Assembly: GCF_019966575.1 (NCBI RefSeq)
Contig: NZ_JAINFK010000001.1
Coordinates: 310,001 to 374,000, forward strand
From: Oricola cellulosilytica
GTDB lineage: Bacteria > Pseudomonadota > Alphaproteobacteria > Rhizobiales > Rhizobiaceae
Direction of reading: 5' to 3'
DNA: 64,000 nucleotides
The notes beneath the pieces are model-generated. The model searched no databases, was not told where the DNA came from, and worked only from the letters and a program-made list of their open reading frames with translations. Positions 18,544-30,028 of this stretch are shown here, piece after piece. The first letter of the stretch is position 1. Every line of letters begins with the position of its first letter. A program made the position numbers and the translations under genes.

Positions 18544-20414
18544 GATTCGGGCGGAGAGAATTTCTCGCCCTGGCAGGCGGCTTCGCCTCAAGTGCCGCCC
18601 TCCCGAAACTGTCGCTCGCCGAAAATCCGCCCGGGAGGCCGCTGCACGGGTTATCGGCTTTCGGCGACCTCGGATACGAAGCCGGGTTCAGCCATTTCCG
18701 GTACGCATCGCCGGACGCGCCCAAGGGTGGGACCTTCAATTTCCAACCTTCCTATTGGTTCTTCAATCAGAACACACAGACCTTCAACACGCTGAACAGC
18801 TTCGTGCGCCGTGGCGACGCACCGCCCCGCATGGAAAACTGCTTCGACAGCCTGATGGTCACGGCGTGGGACGAGCCGGACGCAATCTATGCCCATCTGG
18901 CCGAAAGCGTCACCATCTCTGCCGATGGCAACCGGTTCACGTTTCGATTGCGGCCGGAGGCGCGCTGGCACGATGGTTCGCCGATCACCGCCGCGGACGT
19001 CGCGTTCTCCTACAGGACGCTGAAGAAGGACGGCCACCCACAGCTCTTGCTGCCATTGCGGGTGCTCGAAGACGCGGTGGCCGAGGACGACAGGACAGCG
19101 ATCCTGATTTTCGACGGGACTCAATCGGCGCAAGCAATCCTCACGATCGCGGCCACGTACCCGATCCTCTCGTCAGAATGGTACGAGCCGCGGGACTTCC
19201 TTGCCTCGACGCTCGAACCGCCGCTTGCATCCGGTCCATATCGCGTCGGCCGCTTCAGTGCCGGGAGTTTCACCGAATATGAGCGCGTCGAGAATTACTG
19301 GGCCAAGGATCTGGGCACCGTTCGCGGTCTCGATCATTTCGACACGATCCGCATCGAGTTCTATCAGGAGCGCCAAGCCGGGTTCGAAGCCTTCAAGAAG
19401 GGCAACATCACCTGGCGGGAGGAGTTCACCTCGAAGAGCTGGGTGACAGAATACGACTTTCCCGCAATCGCCGAAAAAAAGGTGGTGAAGCGGCTCTTCG
19501 ACGACGAGGCCCGCCCGTCGATGCAGGCGATGGCGCTCAATCAACGCCGCGAGCGGTTCCGCGACCGCCGGGTCCGCGATGCGATCTCACGGTGTTTCGA
19601 TTTCGAATGGACCAATCGCAACCTGTTCTACGAGGCCTACCAAAAGAGCCACTCACTGTTTTCCGGCTCCCCCTACGAGACGGCCGGACCACCGGTCGCC
19701 TTGGAACGGGCACTGATAGAGCGGCTCGGCGCAGCCCACGAACTGCCAGAGGGAATTTACGACGACGCCTATCAGGAAGCTCCGAGCGACGGTTCCGGGC
19801 GCGACCGGACGCGCCGGCGTACGGCCATCGGGCTTCTGAACGCTGCAGGCTGGAGCAACGACAACGGAACGCTGCGCAACGCATCGGGCGATACGCTGGA
19901 CCTCGAGATCCTGATCCGGTCCAGCGTCTTTGAACGGGTGTACAATCCGTGGGTTACGACCATGCGGTCGATCGGCATCAATGCATCGCTTCGGCTCGTC
20001 GATCCGGCGCAATACCAAGCAAGAACGGCTTCATTCGATTTCGATATGGCCGGCTACGCCCTGAACTGGGAGGCGACGCCGGTGAACTCCGGATTGGAGA
20101 ACGCCTTTGGCAGCGGCTCGGCAGACGTGGAGGGCTCACGCAATTGGCCCGGCACGGCCGACCCGCTGGTCGACGCAATTATTCACGAGGTGGGCGCTGC
20201 CGCCAACCGGGAGGATCACAGGACCGCGATGCGCGTGCTCGACAGGGTCTTGCGTCTGAGGCGAGACTGGATTCCTAGTTGGACATCGGCGAATCACCGT
20301 GTCGCCTACTGGGACATGTTCGGCTTCAAGGAGCCGAAGCCCGACTATTTCTGGCCGGTGGAACGGCTCTGGTGGGTCGACCAGGAAAAAGCAACGACGC
20401 TTGGAAAGGCTTGA
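18540..20414 (+). CDS. yejA: Second Yej-type binding protein (probable Tat export)
   Basis: Another family 5 peptide-binding protein, 624 residues, paralogous to the preceding gene (YASPDAPKGG, RPEARWHDGSPITAADVAFSY). The GTG at 18540 overlaps the upstream stop by four bases; a frame opening further upstream lies inside yejA and has no support. The N-terminus FGRREFLALAGGFA is a twin-arginine signal, unlike the Sec signal of its neighbour. It is followed 35 bases later by yejB. Two binding proteins for one Yej permease are common in rhizobia. Confidence 0.88.
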   Translation: MRFGRREFLALAGGFASSAALPKLSLAENPPGRPLHGLSAFGDLGYEAGFSHFRYASPDAPKGGTFNFQPSYWFFNQNTQTFNTLNSFVRRGDAPPRMENCFDSLMVTAWDEPDAIYAHLAESVTISADGNRFTFRLRPEARWHDGSPITAADVAFSYRTLKKDGHPQLLLPLRVLEDAVAEDDRTAILIFDGTQSAQAILTIAATYPILSSEWYEPRDFLASTLEPPLASGPYRVGRFSAGSFTEYERVENYWAKDLGTVRGLDHFDTIRIEFYQERQAGFEAFKKGNITWREEFTSKSWVTEYDFPAIAEKKVVKRLFDDEARPSMQAMALNQRRERFRDRRVRDAISRCFDFEWTNRNLFYEAYQKSHSLFSGSPYETAGPPVALERALIERLGAAHELPEGIYDDAYQEAPSDGSGRDRTRRRTAIGLLNAAGWSNDNGTLRNASGDTLDLEILIRSSVFERVYNPWVTTMRSIGINASLRLVDPAQYQARTASFDFDMAGYALNWEATPVNSGLENAFGSGSADVEGSRNWPGTADPLVDAIIHEVGAAANREDHRTAMRVLDRVLRLRRDWIPSWTSANHRVAYWDMFGFKEPKPDYFWPVERLWWVDQEKATTLGKA

Positions 20415-20449
20415 CGTGATGACATCGACCGCCGGGAGGGCCGCCTGAC

Positions 20450-21562
20450 ATGGGCGCCTATATCCTGCGCCGCCTGTTGCTCATGGTGCCGACCATATTC
20501 GGTATCATGGCGATCTCCTTCGCCGTCATCCAGTTCGCGCCGGGGGGGCCCGTCGAACGGGTGATCGCCGATCTGACCGGTCAGGGCGGGGACGCCACAG
20601 ACCGCATCACGGGCGGCAGCGGCGACTTCGGCGGCCAGGAGGATCTCGGCTCCTCGGTGGAAAGCAGTTCATCATCGTCCGAATATCGCGGCGCGCAGGG
20701 TCTCGATCCGGAGTTCATCGCCGAGCTGGAAAGGCAATTCGGTTTCGATAAGCCACCGCTGCAGCGTTTCGGCCTTATGATCTGGAACTACATCCGGTTC
20801 GACTTCGGCGAGAGTTATTTCCGCGACATCGCGGTCATCGACCTGATTCTCGAAAAGATGCCGGTTTCGATCTCGCTCGGAATCTGGATCACGCTGATCT
20901 CCTACGGCATCTCGATACCGCTGGGCATCCGTAAGGCGGTGAAGGACGGCTCGACCTTCGATGTGTGGACAAGCGGGGCAATCATCGTCGCCTATGCCAT
21001 TCCAGGCTTCCTGTTCGCGATCCTGCTGATCGTGCTGTTTGCGGGCGGGTCGTTCTTCGACTGGTTCCCGCTGCGCGGGCTGACATCGGACAACTGGTCC
21101 CAACTTTCCTGGCCGGCGCGCATCGTGGACTATTTCTGGCATCTGACACTCCCCTTGACCGCGATGGTGCTGTCGGCATTCGCAACGTCGACGCTGCTCA
21201 CCAAAAATTCGTTCCTCGACGAGATCCGCAAGCAATACGTGATCACGGCCCGCGCCAAGGGCCTGAACGAGCGTCAGGTGCTCTACGGCCACGTGTTCCG
21301 CAATGCCATGCTGATCATCATCGCCGGTTTTCCGGGCGCGTTCATTTCAGCTTTTTTCACCGGATCTCTGCTGATTGAAACGATCTTCTCGCTCGACGGG
21401 CTCGGCCTGCTCGGCTTCAACTCCGTTGTCGGGCGCGACTACCCCGTGGTTTTCGCGACGCTCTACATCTTCTCGCTGATCGGTCTGCTGGTCGGCCTTC
21501 TCTCCGATCTGATGTACACGTGGATCGACCCGCGCATCGATTTCGAACGGAGGGACGTCTGA
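20450..21562 (+). CDS. yejB: Peptide ABC transporter permease YejB
   Basis: Inner-membrane permease, 370 residues. The first helix ([20 protein letters not shown]) is followed by a long periplasmic stretch rich in Gly and Ser (about residues 45-80), then five helices and the EAA-like loop [20 protein letters not shown]. The ATG follows GGGAGGGCCGCCTGAC. It lies between the binding-protein gene and yejE (two bases apart), forming one operon. Confidence 0.92.
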   Translation: MGAYILRRLLLMVPTIFGIMAISFAVIQFAPGGPVERVIADLTGQGGDATDRITGGSGDFGGQEDLGSSVESSSSSSEYRGAQGLDPEFIAELERQFGFDKPPLQRFGLMIWNYIRFDFGESYFRDIAVIDLILEKMPVSISLGIWITLISYGISIPLGIRKAVKDGSTFDVWTSGAIIVAYAIPGFLFAILLIVLFAGGSFFDWFPLRGLTSDNWSQLSWPARIVDYFWHLTLPLTAMVLSAFATSTLLTKNSFLDEIRKQYVITARAKGLNERQVLYGHVFRNAMLIIIAGFPGAFISAFFTGSLLIETIFSLDGLGLLGFNSVVGRDYPVVFATLYIFSLIGLLVGLLSDLMYTWIDPRIDFERRDV

Positions 21563-21564
21563 GA

Positions 21565-22727
21565 ATGGATCAGTCCGCTCCCTTATCCGGCACCAAGGCG
21601 GCGACTCGCCCTGCTCGCCGGCCGTTTCTTTCGCCGCTCAATCAACGGCGCTGGCAGAACTTCAAGGCGAACCGTCGCGGCTACTGGTCGCTCTGGATTT
21701 TCCTTGCGCTTTTCATCCTGTCGATGTTCGCCGAGTTCATCGCCAATGACCGGCCAATCCTGGCGTCATACAAGGGAGAACTTCTGACGCCGGTTTTCCG
21801 GAACTATTCCGAGCGGGTGCTGTTTCCAGACGATCCGCTGGCGCTGCCGCGCATAGATTTCACCGACCCCTTCATCCAGGACGAGATCAAGGCCGAGGGC
21901 TGGATGATCTGGCCCCCGATCCGCTACTCCTACAGGACGGTCAACAAGGAAGTCCCAACCGCGGCGCCGTCGAAGCCGGCCTTTCTGTTCGACGGCCGCG
22001 AGGAACTATGCGGACGATATCTCGACGGCGTCGAGGATCCCAACTGCACTGGGGGTAACTTCAACTGGCTCGGGACCGACGACCAGGCGCGCGACGTTCT
22101 GGCACGGCTGATTTACGGGTTCCGGATATCCGTGCTTTTCGGACTGATCCTGACCGCGGCCTCAGCGGTGGTGGGCGTCACCTTCGGCGCGATCCAAGGA
22201 TATTTCGGCGGCTGGACCGACCTGATTGGCCAACGGATGATCGAGATCTGGTCGTCGATGCCGGTTCTCTACCTGCTGCTGATAATCGCCGCCATCCTGC
22301 CTCCGGGATTTTGGATTCTCCTCGGAATCATGCTGCTGTTTTCGTGGGTCAGCTTCGTCGGCATCGTCCGGGCCGAATTCCTGCGCGCGCGCAACTTCGA
22401 GTATGTGAACGCGGCGCGGGCGCTCGGCGTGCGCAACAGGACGATCATGTTCCGGCATCTGCTGCCGAATGCGATGGTCGCCACGCTGACCTTCCTGCCT
22501 TTCATTCTGAACGGCTCGATAACAACGCTAACAGCGCTCGACTTTCTCGGCTTCGGCCTGCCCCCCGGCTCCGCCTCGCTTGGCGAACTGATCCTGCAGG
22601 GCAAGAACAACCTGCAGGCGCCATGGCTCGGTTTCTCCGGGTTCATCGTCATCTCGCTGATGCTGTCGCTGCTGATCTTCATCGGCGAAGCGACGCGCGA
22701 CGCCTTCGATCCGAGGAAGACCTTCGC

Positions 22728-22731
<4 letters not shown>
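21565..22731 (+). CDS. yejE: Peptide ABC transporter permease YejE
   Basis: Partner permease of YejB, 388 residues from the ATG at 21565. The open frame begins earlier inside yejB without support. A cytoplasmic N-terminus with SPLNQRRWQNFKANRRGYWSL precedes the first helix. A periplasmic insert of about 120 residues carries paired Cys residues (ELCGRYLDGVEDPNC). Then come the conserved FGTD-like LGTDDQARDV segment and the EAA loop ARALGVRNRTIMFRHLLPNA. The stop overlaps the start of yejF (ATGA). Confidence 0.92.
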
Positions 22732-24351
<1,620 letters not shown>

Positions 24352-24359
<8 letters not shown>

Positions 24360-25317
24360 GGACGGGGAACGGGGCAAGGTTCTCCTGTCGGTCACCGGAT
24401 TCGACCCCGCTGCATGGCATGACGCCCTGAAACAGGCCGCGCCGCAGCGCGACATCGTCTTGCGTGCCGACAAGGCCGGTGACCCGGACATTACCTATGC
24501 CGTGGTCTGGAAACAGCCGCCCGGCGTATTGCGCGATCTGCCGAACCTGAGGGCGGTGTTCTCGATCGGCGCTGGCGTTGACCACATCTTTTCCGGGGAC
24601 GAGGTTCCGGACGTGCCGATCGTGCGCGTGGTCGCTGACGACCTGACCGAACGGATGAGCGAATACGTCGTCTGGCAGGTGCTCGACCATCACCGGAAAG
24701 GCCCGCTCTACCGGGAGCAGCAATCGAAGACGATCTGGCATGAGGTGCGAATGCAACCGGCTGCCAAGGAAGTGTCGGTCGGCATTCTCGGCCTTGGCAC
24801 GCTTGGACGCGACGCCGCCAACAAGCTGCGGATGCTCGGTTTCAAGGTTGCCGGTTGGAGCCGAACGCCGAAGCAAATGGAGGGCGTGCAAACATATGCG
24901 GGCCGGTCTGGGTTGGACGAATTCCTCGCCGTGAGCGATGTCGTGGTCTGCCTGCTGCCGCTTACACAAGAGACACATGGCATTCTGTCAGCGTCATTCT
25001 TCGAAAAGATGAAGCGGCATGGCGCACTTGGCGCGCCGGTGCTGATCAATGCCGGGCGCGGCGGCCTGCAGGTCGAGACCGACATCATCGAGGCGCTGGA
25101 CGCGGGACGGCTCGGCGCGGTGACGCTCGATGTCTTTCAGACGGAGCCGCTTCCTGCGGACAGTTCCCTGTGGCGTCACCCGAATATAACGATTACGCCG
25201 CATTGCGCGGCAACCTCCGACCCGAGGGCGCTTGTTCCGCCGATGGTCGCGCAGATGGACGCGCACGATGCGGGCAAGCCGCTGGTCAATCTCGTTGACC
25301 GAGAAGCCGGCTACTGA
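24352..25317 (+). CDS. D-2-hydroxyacid dehydrogenase (GhrA-like glyoxylate/hydroxypyruvate reductase)
   Basis: NAD(P)-dependent reductase of short 2-oxo acids, 321 residues. The nucleotide-binding loop is GILGLGTLG near residue 144. The catalytic set is Arg236 (NAGRG), Glu265 (TEPLP) and His284 (TPHCAA). Overall length and the absence of an N-terminal extension fit GhrA. Its start overlaps the end of yejF by eight bases, so it is coupled to the transporter. Why a hydroxyacid dehydrogenase belongs to a peptide-import operon is not evident from the sequence. Confidence 0.86.
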
Positions 25318-25366
25318 CCAAGGACCGAACGCGGCATAATGTTCCTGCAAGCCAAGAGGCACTGGA

Positions 25367-25930
25367 ATGGCCACGACACCGGACGCAACGTTGCCGATCA
25401 CAGGGAAGGTGTTCATCGCATGTAGCCTCGACGGCTTCATCGCACGTGAGAACGGCGACATAGACTGGCTGAACCGCTATCCCGATACGGGCGACGATTA
25501 TGGCTACGCCAGCTTCATGGATACGGTCGACGGTCTCGTCATGGGACGCGCCAGCTATGAAGGTGTGCTTCGCTTCGAAGACTGGCCATACACCAAACCT
25601 GTGGTGGTTTTGTCGTCCAGCCTGGACGACACGTCCGTACCACCCAGATTGAGGGGGAAGGTTCGCATCAGCAACCGTACACCGCGCGCCATCATGCAGG
25701 AGTTGGCGAAGGAGGGGTGGCGAGCCGCATATGTCGACGGAGGCAGGTTGATCCAGTCCTTCCTCGCCGAAAGGCTGATCGGCGAAATGACCATCACGCA
25801 GATTCCTGTGCTGCTTGGACGCGGCCGACGCCTGTTCGGTGTGGTGGAACAGGATATCGAACTTTTCCTGGAAGAAACGCGCCGGTACCCGGCCGGCTTC
25901 GTCCAGTCGCGGTACCGGGTCGGAACATGA
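25367..25930 (+). CDS. Dihydrofolate-reductase-like protein (RibD C-terminal family)
   Basis: A 187-residue protein with the RibD_C/DHFR fold: FIACSLDGFIARENGDIDWL at the start, VMGRASYEGVL near residue 65, and IPVLLGRGRRLF near 147. These proteins bind NADPH and probably reduce a pterin- or flavin-related compound; most single-domain members, including this one, have no known substrate. The start ATG is 49 bases after the dehydrogenase gene; AAGAGGCACTGGA before it is a fair ribosome binding site. Confidence 0.85.
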   Translation: MATTPDATLPITGKVFIACSLDGFIARENGDIDWLNRYPDTGDDYGYASFMDTVDGLVMGRASYEGVLRFEDWPYTKPVVVLSSSLDDTSVPPRLRGKVRISNRTPRAIMQELAKEGWRAAYVDGGRLIQSFLAERLIGEMTITQIPVLLGRGRRLFGVVEQDIELFLEETRRYPAGFVQSRYRVGT

Positions 25931-25936
25931 TTCCAA

Positions 25937-26815
25937 TCAGGGGCGACGCACGCTTGTCGGGCGGCCGTACAGCGGCTCGATCCGGGCGATGGCGTCGTCC
26001 AGCGATTCAAGCGCCACGGTCATCGTGCTGCCGTTCGCGTGCAACATGTGACGAGCGTCAGTCATGATCCCGACATGGCCTTTCCAGAAGACGAGGTCGC
26101 CGCGTCTCAATCTGCTGTAGCCGTCCTTCGTCTCGATAGACTCGCCGATGCTCGCCTCCTGCATATCGGTGTCGCGTAGAACCGTTCTGCCTGTCATATG
26201 CATGGGCAGTTGCACGAGACCGGAGCAGTCGATCCCGAAAGCCGTCGTCCCGCCCCAGAGGTAGGGTGTGTGGAGCAGCGTCTCAGCGACGGCAACATAG
26301 TCCTTCGCCGGCTTATCGATGGCTGCTAGATGCGACTCGATGATCGCCGAACCGTCCGCCAGCACGGCGTACCGGTTTCCGCGGCGCTCTTCAGATCTGC
26401 TTACACAAACGGCCGACCCCATCGACAGGACTTGTCTCGGCGGCGAGCGGAGCTCCGGCTCCGAGTAGAGGAAGGTGCGCGGCGCCGTCACGCGATGGGT
26501 CGCGGCTGGCACTTCTTCTCCCAAGGAGGCAGAGCGCACATAACCGACATAGCCGTCGCGTTCGCCCTGAACCCACGCCCAGCCGTCCTGCGCATCGAAG
26601 ACGCGAACGCCGTCGCCGAGCAGGAACTGGGTGTCGAGCCCCGCATCCCCGGACGGATCACGCCGGACGTCGCAGACCGGGACGACAACAACCGATTTCC
26701 GGCCTTCCACGAAACGAGGTGCCTCGACCAAACCCCGAAGACGGGCATCAGCGAGATCCTCCCGAAAGGCATTGAGGCGGCGGTCCAGGCCCTGCGTTTC
26801 GGCGATGGCGGTCAC
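25937..26815 (-). CDS. NlpC/P60 family cell-wall peptidase
   Basis: Predicted gamma-D-glutamyl-diamino-acid endopeptidase acting on peptidoglycan peptides. The protein is 292 residues. Two SH3-like segments (about 45-165; AQDGWAWVQGERDGYVGYV marks the first) precede the NlpC/P60 domain, with Cys197 in IDCSGLVQ and the catalytic His in KGHVGIM. No signal peptide is seen. The start is GTG, overlapping the stop of the MarR-type gene by four bases. Confidence 0.88.
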   Translation of the reverse strand: MTAIAETQGLDRRLNAFREDLADARLRGLVEAPRFVEGRKSVVVVPVCDVRRDPSGDAGLDTQFLLGDGVRVFDAQDGWAWVQGERDGYVGYVRSASLGEEVPAATHRVTAPRTFLYSEPELRSPPRQVLSMGSAVCVSRSEERRGNRYAVLADGSAIIESHLAAIDKPAKDYVAVAETLLHTPYLWGGTTAFGIDCSGLVQLPMHMTGRTVLRDTDMQEASIGESIETKDGYSRLRRGDLVFWKGHVGIMTDARHMLHANGSTMTVALESLDDAIARIEPLYGRPTSVRRP

Positions 26816-27162
26816 AATGGCAACTCCGCGGCCTTTCCGATTATCACGTCCGCGAAACGTTCAAGATAAAGTGCGCCATCCACGGTGCGCGAAATCACCA
26901 CGTTGCGCTTGTCACGCGGGTCGCGATGTCGTGAGACGAGCTTGCGCGCACCCATCGAGTCGAGCGCGCGGGTAATCACCGGCTTGGTCACATTCAGCTT
27001 CGCCGCGAGCCCGCGCACAGTGTGCGGTGGAGGCTCGAGATAGATGGACAGCAATATCGCGCTCTGGCGCAAGGTGAGATCGGGCGCATCGTCCCGCACT
27101 TCGGAAACTGCGACGTGATGCCACAAAGCGAGCGCCTGACTCGGGCGCAACCGGATCGACAT
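26812..27162 (-). CDS. MarR-family transcriptional regulator
   Basis: A 116-residue winged-helix protein. The recognition-helix region is LTLRQSAILLSIY, then HTVRGLAAKLNVTKPVITRALDSM, and the wing has the typical RDPRDKRNVVI. The ATG at 27162 is preferred to one 12 codons upstream because it places the domain at normal length, although the preceding GGCGGT is a weak ribosome binding site. It is coupled to the NlpC/P60 gene by a four-base overlap, a pair often seen in Rhizobiales, and probably regulates its own operon. Confidence 0.85.
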   Translation of the reverse strand: MSIRLRPSQALALWHHVAVSEVRDDAPDLTLRQSAILLSIYLEPPPHTVRGLAAKLNVTKPVITRALDSMGARKLVSRHRDPRDKRNVVISRTVDGALYLERFADVIIGKAAELPL

Positions 27163-27223
27163 GATACCGCCAACGAACTTGTTTCGGTTCCGGCACAATA
27201 CTTGTGAAACAGGGAAAAGCCAA

Positions 27224-28609
27224 TCAGTTCCGCGTTACCCCATAACGCTGGCGAAGGGCCGCGAAGATGGCCCGGATGGCGTGCGCCTCACCGCCGACAG
27301 GCGCATGCGGCTTTGCGACCGGATTCCACGCAAAGATGTCGAAATGCGCCCAGCTTTTTGCGCCGGTCACAAATTGCTGGAGGAACAGGGCGGCCGTCAC
27401 CGATCCGGCAAAGCCATCCGTGGTCACGTTGCAGAGATCCGCGACGCCGGAGGACAGACCGCGTAGATAGGGCGCCCACAAGGGCAATCTCCAAACCGGG
27501 TCGTGTTCAATCAGCGATGCGGCGGAGAGACTGTCGGCGAACGCGTCGTCGGTCGTAAAGAACGGAGGAACGTCGGGGCCGAGGGCGACACGCGCGGCGC
27601 CCGTCAGGGTCGCCATGTCGAGGATCATGTCGGGTTTCTCCTCGTCTGCGAGCGCGATCGCGTCAGCGAGCACAAGCCGCCCTTCAGCGTCCGTATTGCC
27701 GATCTCGACGGTCAATCCCTTGCGGCTGCGATAGATGTCGCCCGGGCGAAACGCGCTGCCCGAGATCGCGTTCTCCACCGCCGGGATGAGCACACGCAAG
27801 CGAACGTCGAGGCGTGCGTCAATGACCAGTCTGGCGAGCGCCAGAATGTTCGCTGCGCCGCCCATGTCCTTCTTCATATTCCTCATGCCGCTCGCCGGCT
27901 TGATGTCGAGGCCTCCACTGTCGAAGCTGACGCCCTTTCCTACCAGCGTGAGACGGGGCGCGCCGCGTCGTCCCCAGCGCATGTCGATCAGGCGAGGTGC
28001 AGATTGCGAAGCCTGACCCACCGCATGAATCAACGGGAAGTTCTTCTTCTGAAGTTCGCCGCCCTTCACCACGCGGACGGACATCTTGCGGTCCTTTGCG
28101 ACCAGCCGCGCCGCCGCCTCGATTCCGTCCGGGCCGAGATCGTTGGCCGGCGTATTGACGAGATCGCGCGCGAGCCAGACCGCTTCCGCCAGCGCGACAA
28201 GCTCCGACCGATCAAGGGAACCGTCGAGAATCAGGCTGGGCCGTTCCTCCGGGAATTTGCGATAGCGCGCAAAGCGGTAAGCTCCCATCAGGAACCCGAG
28301 CGATGCGAGGCGGATGTCGGCGGTGGACGGGCTGTCGAAGAACCAGTCTCCGGCCGGCAATTTCGACGCCAGCGCACCGGACACGAACGGATCATCGCCG
28401 TCGCCCAGACCCAGTACAGCCCCGGCTATGCCTCCGGGCTTTCTGTCTGGAACGACCAGCACGGTTCCAGCGCCGGCCTTGAAGGCGCTTGCATCGACCC
28501 AGTCCTGAACAGACGTTTCCAGTTCCGACGCTGCGCCCGCCCGCATGAGCCAGATAGGTTTCGCATTCTTTCGCGTGGTTTTCTCGGGTTTGAGAACGTC
28601 GGTAAGCAT
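27224..28609 (-). CDS. Leucyl aminopeptidase family (M17)
   Basis: Cytoplasmic zinc or manganese aminopeptidase, 461 residues. The C-terminal catalytic domain carries VGKGVSFDSGGLDIKP and the signature NTDAEGRLVLADA with metal-binding Asp and Glu. It may degrade peptides, including those brought in by the Yej system, but no operon link exists. The start at 28609 diverges from tadD, leaving 149 bases with a CtrA-like site between them. Confidence 0.92.
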   Translation of the reverse strand: MLTDVLKPEKTTRKNAKPIWLMRAGAASELETSVQDWVDASAFKAGAGTVLVVPDRKPGGIAGAVLGLGDGDDPFVSGALASKLPAGDWFFDSPSTADIRLASLGFLMGAYRFARYRKFPEERPSLILDGSLDRSELVALAEAVWLARDLVNTPANDLGPDGIEAAARLVAKDRKMSVRVVKGGELQKKNFPLIHAVGQASQSAPRLIDMRWGRRGAPRLTLVGKGVSFDSGGLDIKPASGMRNMKKDMGGAANILALARLVIDARLDVRLRVLIPAVENAISGSAFRPGDIYRSRKGLTVEIGNTDAEGRLVLADAIALADEEKPDMILDMATLTGAARVALGPDVPPFFTTDDAFADSLSAASLIEHDPVWRLPLWAPYLRGLSSGVADLCNVTTDGFAGSVTAALFLQQFVTGAKSWAHFDIFAWNPVAKPHAPVGGEAHAIRAIFAALRQRYGVTRN

Positions 28610-28661
28610 TGTTTTTCCGTGGTTGGACGCATCACGAATATGCGCGTTGCGATCGGGGGTC

Positions 28662-28676
28662 TTAACGATGCGTTAG
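28662..28676. promoter_or_regulatory. Candidate CtrA-type binding site upstream of tadD
   Basis: TTAACGATGCGTTAG fits TTAA-N7-TTAA with one mismatch, the CtrA consensus known from Caulobacter and rhizobia. A further GTTAAC lies at 28678-28683. The site is about 85 bases before the tadD start. It is short and AT-poor surroundings make chance less likely, but it is not proof. Confidence 0.4.
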
Positions 28677-28758
28677 GGTTAACAGAATATTTCTGTTTCG
28701 AAAGAACATCTTATCGTCGGCAGTTATGTTCGGAAAACCACTGCCCCGGGAGCGAAGC

Positions 28759-29598
28759 ATGGAACCAACTTCAGGCAAAGCCCTCGCCGGGCCCTATGCG
28801 CGGAGAACGGCGCGCACCCCAGTCAGGTTCCTGGCCGTCCTGTTGGCCGCGACGGCCGTAACGGCATGCGCCAACCGGTCGCTGACCACCGGCTCCATCA
28901 ACCGCAGCGCTCAGAAGCCGGTCGAGCAGTTGACCGCTGTGGAACTTCAGAGTGCCTTGGGCTCATACTCCAAGGCTTATGAGCGCGACCCGAAGGACAA
29001 GAACGTCGCGATGGCCTTCGCTTCGGTTCTGCGCATGAACGACCGCAACGAACAGGCGCTCGCCGTGATGCGCAAGGCTGCTATCGACCATCCTAAGGAC
29101 CGGGATGTGCTGGCCGCCTATGGCAAGGCGCTGGCAAGCGCCGGCCAGTTCAACGCCGCGCTCGACGCCATCCAGCGCGCCCAGGATCCGACCCAACCCG
29201 ACTGGCGACTGCTGTCTGCCGAAGGCGCGATTTACGATCAGACGAGCCGCCCCACTGAAGCGCGGGACCGGTATCAAAAGGCCCTCACGCTGCGGCCGGG
29301 CGAGCCAACGATTCTCTCCAACATGGGAATGAGCCACTTGCTGGAGGGCAGTCTTCCGCAAGCGGAAACCTACCTGCGAGAAGCGGCAGGACATCCGGCA
29401 GCCGACAGCCGAGTTCGGCAGAATCTTGCGCTCGTTATCGGATTGCAGGGACGTTTCGACGAGGCTCAGACCATTGCGCGCAATGAACTCTCACCTGAAC
29501 AGGCGCAGGCCAATATTGCCTATCTGCGCGAGATGCTGTCGCAGCAGAACGCTTGGAACCTGATTGAGCAGGAGGAAAAGGAAAAGGCCGCCCAGTAG
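28759..29598 (+). CDS. tadD: Tad pilus assembly TPR lipoprotein TadD
   Basis: Outer-membrane-associated TPR lipoprotein needed for secretin function in Tad pili. The protein is 279 residues from the ATG at 28759, preceded by GGGAGCGAAGC; a further upstream ATG lacks a ribosome binding site. A lipobox (AVTAC) ends the signal sequence near residue 39. TPR-type repeats run from about residue 60 to 240. It is oriented against the other tad genes and converges on them. Confidence 0.85.
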   Translation: MEPTSGKALAGPYARRTARTPVRFLAVLLAATAVTACANRSLTTGSINRSAQKPVEQLTAVELQSALGSYSKAYERDPKDKNVAMAFASVLRMNDRNEQALAVMRKAAIDHPKDRDVLAAYGKALASAGQFNAALDAIQRAQDPTQPDWRLLSAEGAIYDQTSRPTEARDRYQKALTLRPGEPTILSNMGMSHLLEGSLPQAETYLREAAGHPAADSRVRQNLALVIGLQGRFDEAQTIARNELSPEQAQANIAYLREMLSQQNAWNLIEQEEKEKAAQ

Positions 29599-29620
29599 CC
29601 CTCGCGCAGGCCCACCTCGT

Positions 29621-29989
29621 TCACCTTAGCCAAAGCCAGCCGATGCTGGAAAGCGCGAGCAACCAGACGCCAATGATGACTACCGCCGCGGTCCTGCTGA
29701 CCGGTCTGCCTTCTGCCGAAGCTGCCGACCGACGGTGTTCATCCAGAAGGTGCGGCGGGATCATTCGGATCGCCAGCCAGATTCCCAGGGGAACTATCAC
29801 GATATCGTCGAGGTAGCCGAGCAGGGGAATGAAATCGGGAATCAGGTCGATCGGCGATAATGCATATGCGGCGACAAGAGCCGCGACCGTCTTCGCCGCA
29901 TACGGCACCCGCGGATCACGCCCTGCCAGATAGAGCGCATGTATCTCGCGCTTGAGAGATCGAGCCCAGTCCTTGAGGGGAAATGCCAT
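29621..29989 (-). CDS. YkvA/DUF1232 family membrane protein
   Basis: A 122-residue protein with the DUF1232 motif ALSPIDLIPDFIPLLGYLDD near residue 45, followed by a hydrophobic stretch and a second C-terminal membrane helix. Function unknown for the family. The ATG at 29989 is preferred to a start 11 codons upstream. It lies between tadD and tadC, 39 bases after the stop of tadC on the same strand. Confidence 0.85.
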   Translation of the reverse strand: MAFPLKDWARSLKREIHALYLAGRDPRVPYAAKTVAALVAAYALSPIDLIPDFIPLLGYLDDIVIVPLGIWLAIRMIPPHLLDEHRRSAASAEGRPVSRTAAVVIIGVWLLALSSIGWLWLR

Positions 29990-30028
29990 CTGCCAGCCGC
30001 CGGAATGAGCCGCGATCGCCAACGCAGA

